A DNA stretch of 64,000 nt, taken from contig BDSI01000256.1 in assembly GCA_003117195.1 (NCBI GenBank), forward strand, positions 1-64,000, read 5' to 3'. Position 1 is the first letter of the stretch; every line of letters begins with the position of its first letter. Position numbers and translations under genes: made by a program. The notes below the pieces were generated by a model that made no database searches, was not told the origin of the DNA, and saw nothing but the letters and a program-made list of their open reading frames with translations. Origin of the DNA: Eudorina sp. 2006-703-Eu-15 (Eukaryota > Chlorophyta > Chlorophyceae > Chlamydomonadales > Volvocaceae). Shown here in pieces: positions 62,758-64,000 of the stretch.

Positions 62758-63953
62758 ATGAAGTCTGCCTCGGCGAAGCGTTGTTTGAGGAGCGGCGAGG
62801 GATGGCCTCTCGTTCACCGGGTACTGCGACAGACGAGGAAGAGCTCGCGGTCGAATGTCAGTCGCAGCGTAGTGCGCACAGAACGGCAACCCACTTCCAT
62901 CGGCGTGACCCACACCGACAGGCTGCGCTGCTTCGCGCAGTCAACCGAAGTGCGTCCGTGATTGATTCCCCAACTGAACTCGCCGGGCGTTGGACCGTTG
63001 AACATGGAGAGCGTTCGCATCCAGTTTAACTAAACACGTCCTACTTCTTCAGGTTACGTCACCGCAAGTGACTTCGGGACGCCCCGGCAAGGATGTCATC
63101 GTCCGTTACTATGAGGCGTACAACGCAGGTGCGTCATCTAACCCCCGACCCCCCCGCCCCCCCGCGCACGACCTACAGAGGGCGCGCCATACGCACCCGG
63201 TGTTCCCTCGTCGTGGGGACCTCAGCCGTCTTATATTGTGTTGTGTGGGCGGGTGGTGCCAACCCTGAACGTGGGGGCCCATCCGCTGACCCTCGTCGAG
63301 AAGCCTCCGCCCGCATCTGCCCGGGCCTGCCTACGCCCCTGGGTCTCCCCTCCCCCCCGCGGGCTGCGACAACCCCTGCAGCCACCCCTGCCCAGCCACC
63401 CCTGCCCAGCCACCCCTCCCCTTGGTCAATCAAAATAGCAAATTCCTCCCCCCTCCCCTCCCTTCCCCCCCCTCCTCCTCCCTCGGGTTCCGGCCCCCAG
63501 GCGACTTGGACACGATCGCGCAGCTCCTGGCCCCAGATGTGTCGTACCACGACATGATTTACGAGGACCCCTTCGTGGGTCGGGAGGAGGTCATCAAGTA
63601 CCTCAAAAAGGTAACAACGGCCACCCCGCTGCAGCTGGGGGCCCTCTCCCTCACCTCTCGCAGCCCCCACCCGACCGCATCCCTCCTCGCCCTACCCCTC
63701 CGCTCCGCGGGCTGCCCACTCCACCACCCCAGGCTGGTGCCCCCTGGCCCCCGCGGGCTGCCCACTCCACCCCAATGTCCGGTACCCCCTCTTCCCTCGC
63801 CCCCCCGCCAATTTCCTCTTACCTGCGCCTCCCCCATCCGGCCCCACCCTGGACGGACCCTGGTGGCCAGGTCCGCCGTACCGTGCCCCCCGACCTGCTG
63901 TTCGTCATCGATGACGTCACTGATGGAGACCCCCGGGCTGTGGGTATCTCCTG
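62758..63953 (+). CDS. Plastid NTF2/SnoaL-like domain protein (3' end outside window)
   Basis: Exons: 62758-62949, 63053-63128, 63501-63610, 63871-63953 (donor GTGAGT follows). Phases 0, 1, 0 and 2 agree. Exon 1 begins MKSASAKRCLRSGEG and is basic and Ser/Arg-rich up to RLRCFAQSTE, a plausible chloroplast transit peptide cut near the cysteine. The mature part is an NTF2/SnoaL-like alpha+beta barrel: GKDVIVRYYEAYNAGDLDTI, LLAPDVSYHDMIYEDPFVGR, EEVIKYLKK, VPPDLLFVIDDVTDGDPRAV. Such single-domain proteins occur in plant plastids; function is mostly unknown and substrate cannot be inferred. The start ATG is the first in frame and gives a targeting sequence of normal length. Further exons are expected beyond base 64000. 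Confidence 0.82.
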
Positions 63954-64000
63954 GTGAGTGCGGGGCTGGGGGGATGAGGGGGAGAGGAAGGGGGCCAGCT

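Overview
The window looks like nuclear DNA of a flagellated green alga, probably volvocine (Chlamydomonas/Gonium/Volvox type). Four things point that way: very GC-rich sequence full of micro- and minisatellites; genes broken into many short GT-AG exons with pyrimidine-rich 3' ends; a secreted Ser-Pro-rich wall glycoprotein; and a ciliary-type CH-domain gene. RPL3 is followed by TGTAA, the volvocine polyadenylation motif. I saw no tRNA, rRNA, CRISPR array or prokaryotic operon. Gene models below were built by hand from splice sites, exon phase and remembered family motifs; no database search was possible.

Layout. 267-3704 (+): last four exons seen of BOP1/ERB1 (ribosome biogenesis), with a 1.7-kb intron carrying a G-rich minisatellite. 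5793-6899 (-): JTB-like membrane protein. 7076-9957: scattered possible exons. 10707-11548 (-): SPATA4/CLAMP-like CH-domain protein. 15156-15699 (-): unidentified acidic protein. About 17.8-25.4 kb (-): very large coiled-coil, Ala/Gly/Gln-rich protein with an AT-hook-like motif. It is divergent from EEF1AKMT1 (25781-27912, +), a lysine methyltransferase acting on translation factor eEF1A. 29281-33000 (+): complete RPL3. 33581-35692 (-): TrmL-like tRNA methyltransferase, convergent with RPL3. 40248-46233 (+): hydroxyproline-rich secreted protein with two six-cysteine modules. 46.2-52.3 kb: repeat-rich belt with a few unassigned exon candidates. 52336-53825 (-): plastid ClpT-like protein, divergent from 54998-60646 (+), a CS-domain/cyclophilin fusion. 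62758-63953 (+): plastid NTF2/SnoaL-like protein running off the window.

Functionally, BOP1, RPL3, EEF1AKMT1 and the TrmL-like enzyme all serve ribosome making or translation; the ClpT-like, CS-cyclophilin and NTF2-like proteins relate to protein folding, plastid proteolysis or plastid function; the CH-domain protein and the wall glycoprotein fit a flagellate with a glycoprotein wall. In a eukaryote such neighbours need not be co-regulated.

The most notable observations are: a dispersed intronic repeat whose copies sit close to 3' splice sites (introner-like); duplicated six-cysteine modules split by identical introns; the CS-cyclophilin fusion; and single-base frame breaks in C-runs of BOP1 and the wall glycoprotein that look like residual assembly deletions.
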